From Haloferax sp. Q22 (GTDB lineage Archaea; Halobacteriota; Halobacteria; Halobacteriales; Haloferacaceae), in the NCBI RefSeq assembly GCF_001482285.1, contig NZ_LOEP01000018.1, forward strand, positions 1-64,000: a stretch of 64,000 nucleotides of DNA. Reading direction: 5' to 3'. This document shows, piece after piece, positions 63,803 through 64,000 of this stretch. A model generated the notes under the pieces. That model saw only the letters and a program-made list of their open reading frames with translations, was not told where the DNA came from and did no database searches. Every line of letters starts with the position of its first letter. Position 1 is the first letter of the stretch. The position numbers were made by a program, and so were the translations under genes.

Positions 63803-64000
63803 GCGACGACGAACGCGGACTCGGATTCATGCTGGTCGTCATCGCGGGCGGCCTGATATTCGGGTTCGGCCTCGCCGTCAGCAACATGGCCCGACCGGAG
63901 GTCGTCCTCGACTTCCTCCAGTTCGACGACTTCGGCCTCGTCTTCGTGATGGGCGGGGCCGCCGTCGTCACCGGCACCGTCTTCGCGCTCGCCGAGGCGT
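63799..64000 (+). CDS. YeeE/YedE family membrane protein, second half-partner (3' partial)
   Basis: A frame starting with GTG at 63799 overlaps the previous stop by 4 bases (GTGA) and stays open to the window end (67 codons). It encodes a hydrophobic N-terminal helix (LGFMLVVIAGGLIFGFG), the SNMARPEVVLDFLQF segment and the start of another helix, the pattern of the DUF6691-type YeeE/YedE partner. The two small proteins together would equal one full-length transporter. Confidence 0.82.
   Translation, partial: MSDDERGLGFMLVVIAGGLIFGFGLAVSNMARPEVVLDFLQFDDFGLVFVMGGAAVVTGTVFALAEA

Noticed and set aside
1-64000. CRISPR arrays, insertion sequences, rRNA genes
   Set aside because: No regularly spaced repeats, transposase-like proteins, terminal inverted repeats with target duplications, or rRNA sequence were seen.

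Overview
This window is haloarchaeal chromosome, most likely Haloferax or a close relative. The DNA is GC-rich with strong G/C preference at third codon positions, the proteins are acidic, and many genes belong to families seen almost only in Halobacteria (DUF5787-, DUF5789-, DUF5797- and DUF5798-like proteins, an MC1 chromosomal protein). Archaeal genes are plain: NAC, transcription factor S, digeranylgeranylglyceryl phosphate synthase, geranylgeranyl reductase and a mevalonate-pathway decarboxylase. Many starts have an AT-rich box A about 25-32 bases upstream, as expected for leaderless transcripts. No insertion sequence, integrase, CRISPR array or prophage gene was seen, so this reads as core chromosome.

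Layout. 1-2.6 kb: two ABC-2 type permeases, the first (cut by the window edge) fused to a PrsW-like membrane protease domain. 2.7-6.5 kb: a coiled-coil protein, a cysteine synthase-type enzyme, a CoA-binding protein, a RecA-like ATPase with a degenerate P-loop, and the lipid prenyltransferase. 6.5-16 kb: tRNA-Arg(TCG), a permease with a YHS metal domain, then a long run of minus-strand genes (MC1, kinase-like, HAD hydrolase, acyl-CoA dehydrogenase, histidine kinase, FAD oxidoreductase, mevalonate-pathway decarboxylase). 15.9-16.5 kb is a gene-free G+T-rich stretch with 19-base tandem repeats. 16.5-21.7 kb: small metabolic and unknown genes, a DoxX/winged-helix divergent pair, and a gene-free segment rich in perfect inverted repeats. 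21.9-26 kb: a secreted CARDB-like protein coupled to an RND/MMPL exporter. 26-35 kb: acylphosphatase, phosphohexomutase, a complete BMP-type (nucleoside-like) ABC importer, and geranylgeranyl reductase. 35-47 kb: a histidine kinase with an internal repeat expansion, an M20 amidohydrolase divergent from a NhaC-family antiporter, an S10-like protein, a NUDIX hydrolase, a nuclease-like protein with a cysteine cluster, enoyl-CoA hydratase, transcription factor S, tRNA m1A methyltransferase and NAC. 47-56 kb: acyl-CoA metabolism (methylmalonyl-CoA mutase catalytic subunit, methylmalonyl-CoA epimerase, two AMP-forming ligases, acyl-CoA dehydrogenase). 56-59 kb: overlapping proC-proB-proA. 60-64 kb: an AHL-lactonase-like hydrolase, then a sulfur module (DsrE-like and TusA divergent from rhodanese-metallo-beta-lactamase and two YeeE/YedE genes, the last cut by the window end).

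Three themes recur. Isoprenoid lipid synthesis is represented by the decarboxylase, the prenyltransferase and the reductase. Fatty-acyl and propionyl/methylmalonyl-CoA breakdown is represented by the 43-56 kb genes plus the acyl-CoA dehydrogenase at 10.6 kb. Sulfur handling is represented by the last five genes and perhaps the cysteine synthase-type enzyme. The most unusual signals are: the alternating TCGCAC/GTGCGA triplet before the sulfur genes; the inverted-repeat-rich segment at 20.97-21.15 kb; the G+T-rich tandem-repeat island; the permease-protease fusion; the repeat expansion inside a kinase N-box; an AMP-ligase lacking its C-terminal catalytic lysine; and a nuclease-like protein with a Cas4-like cysteine cluster.
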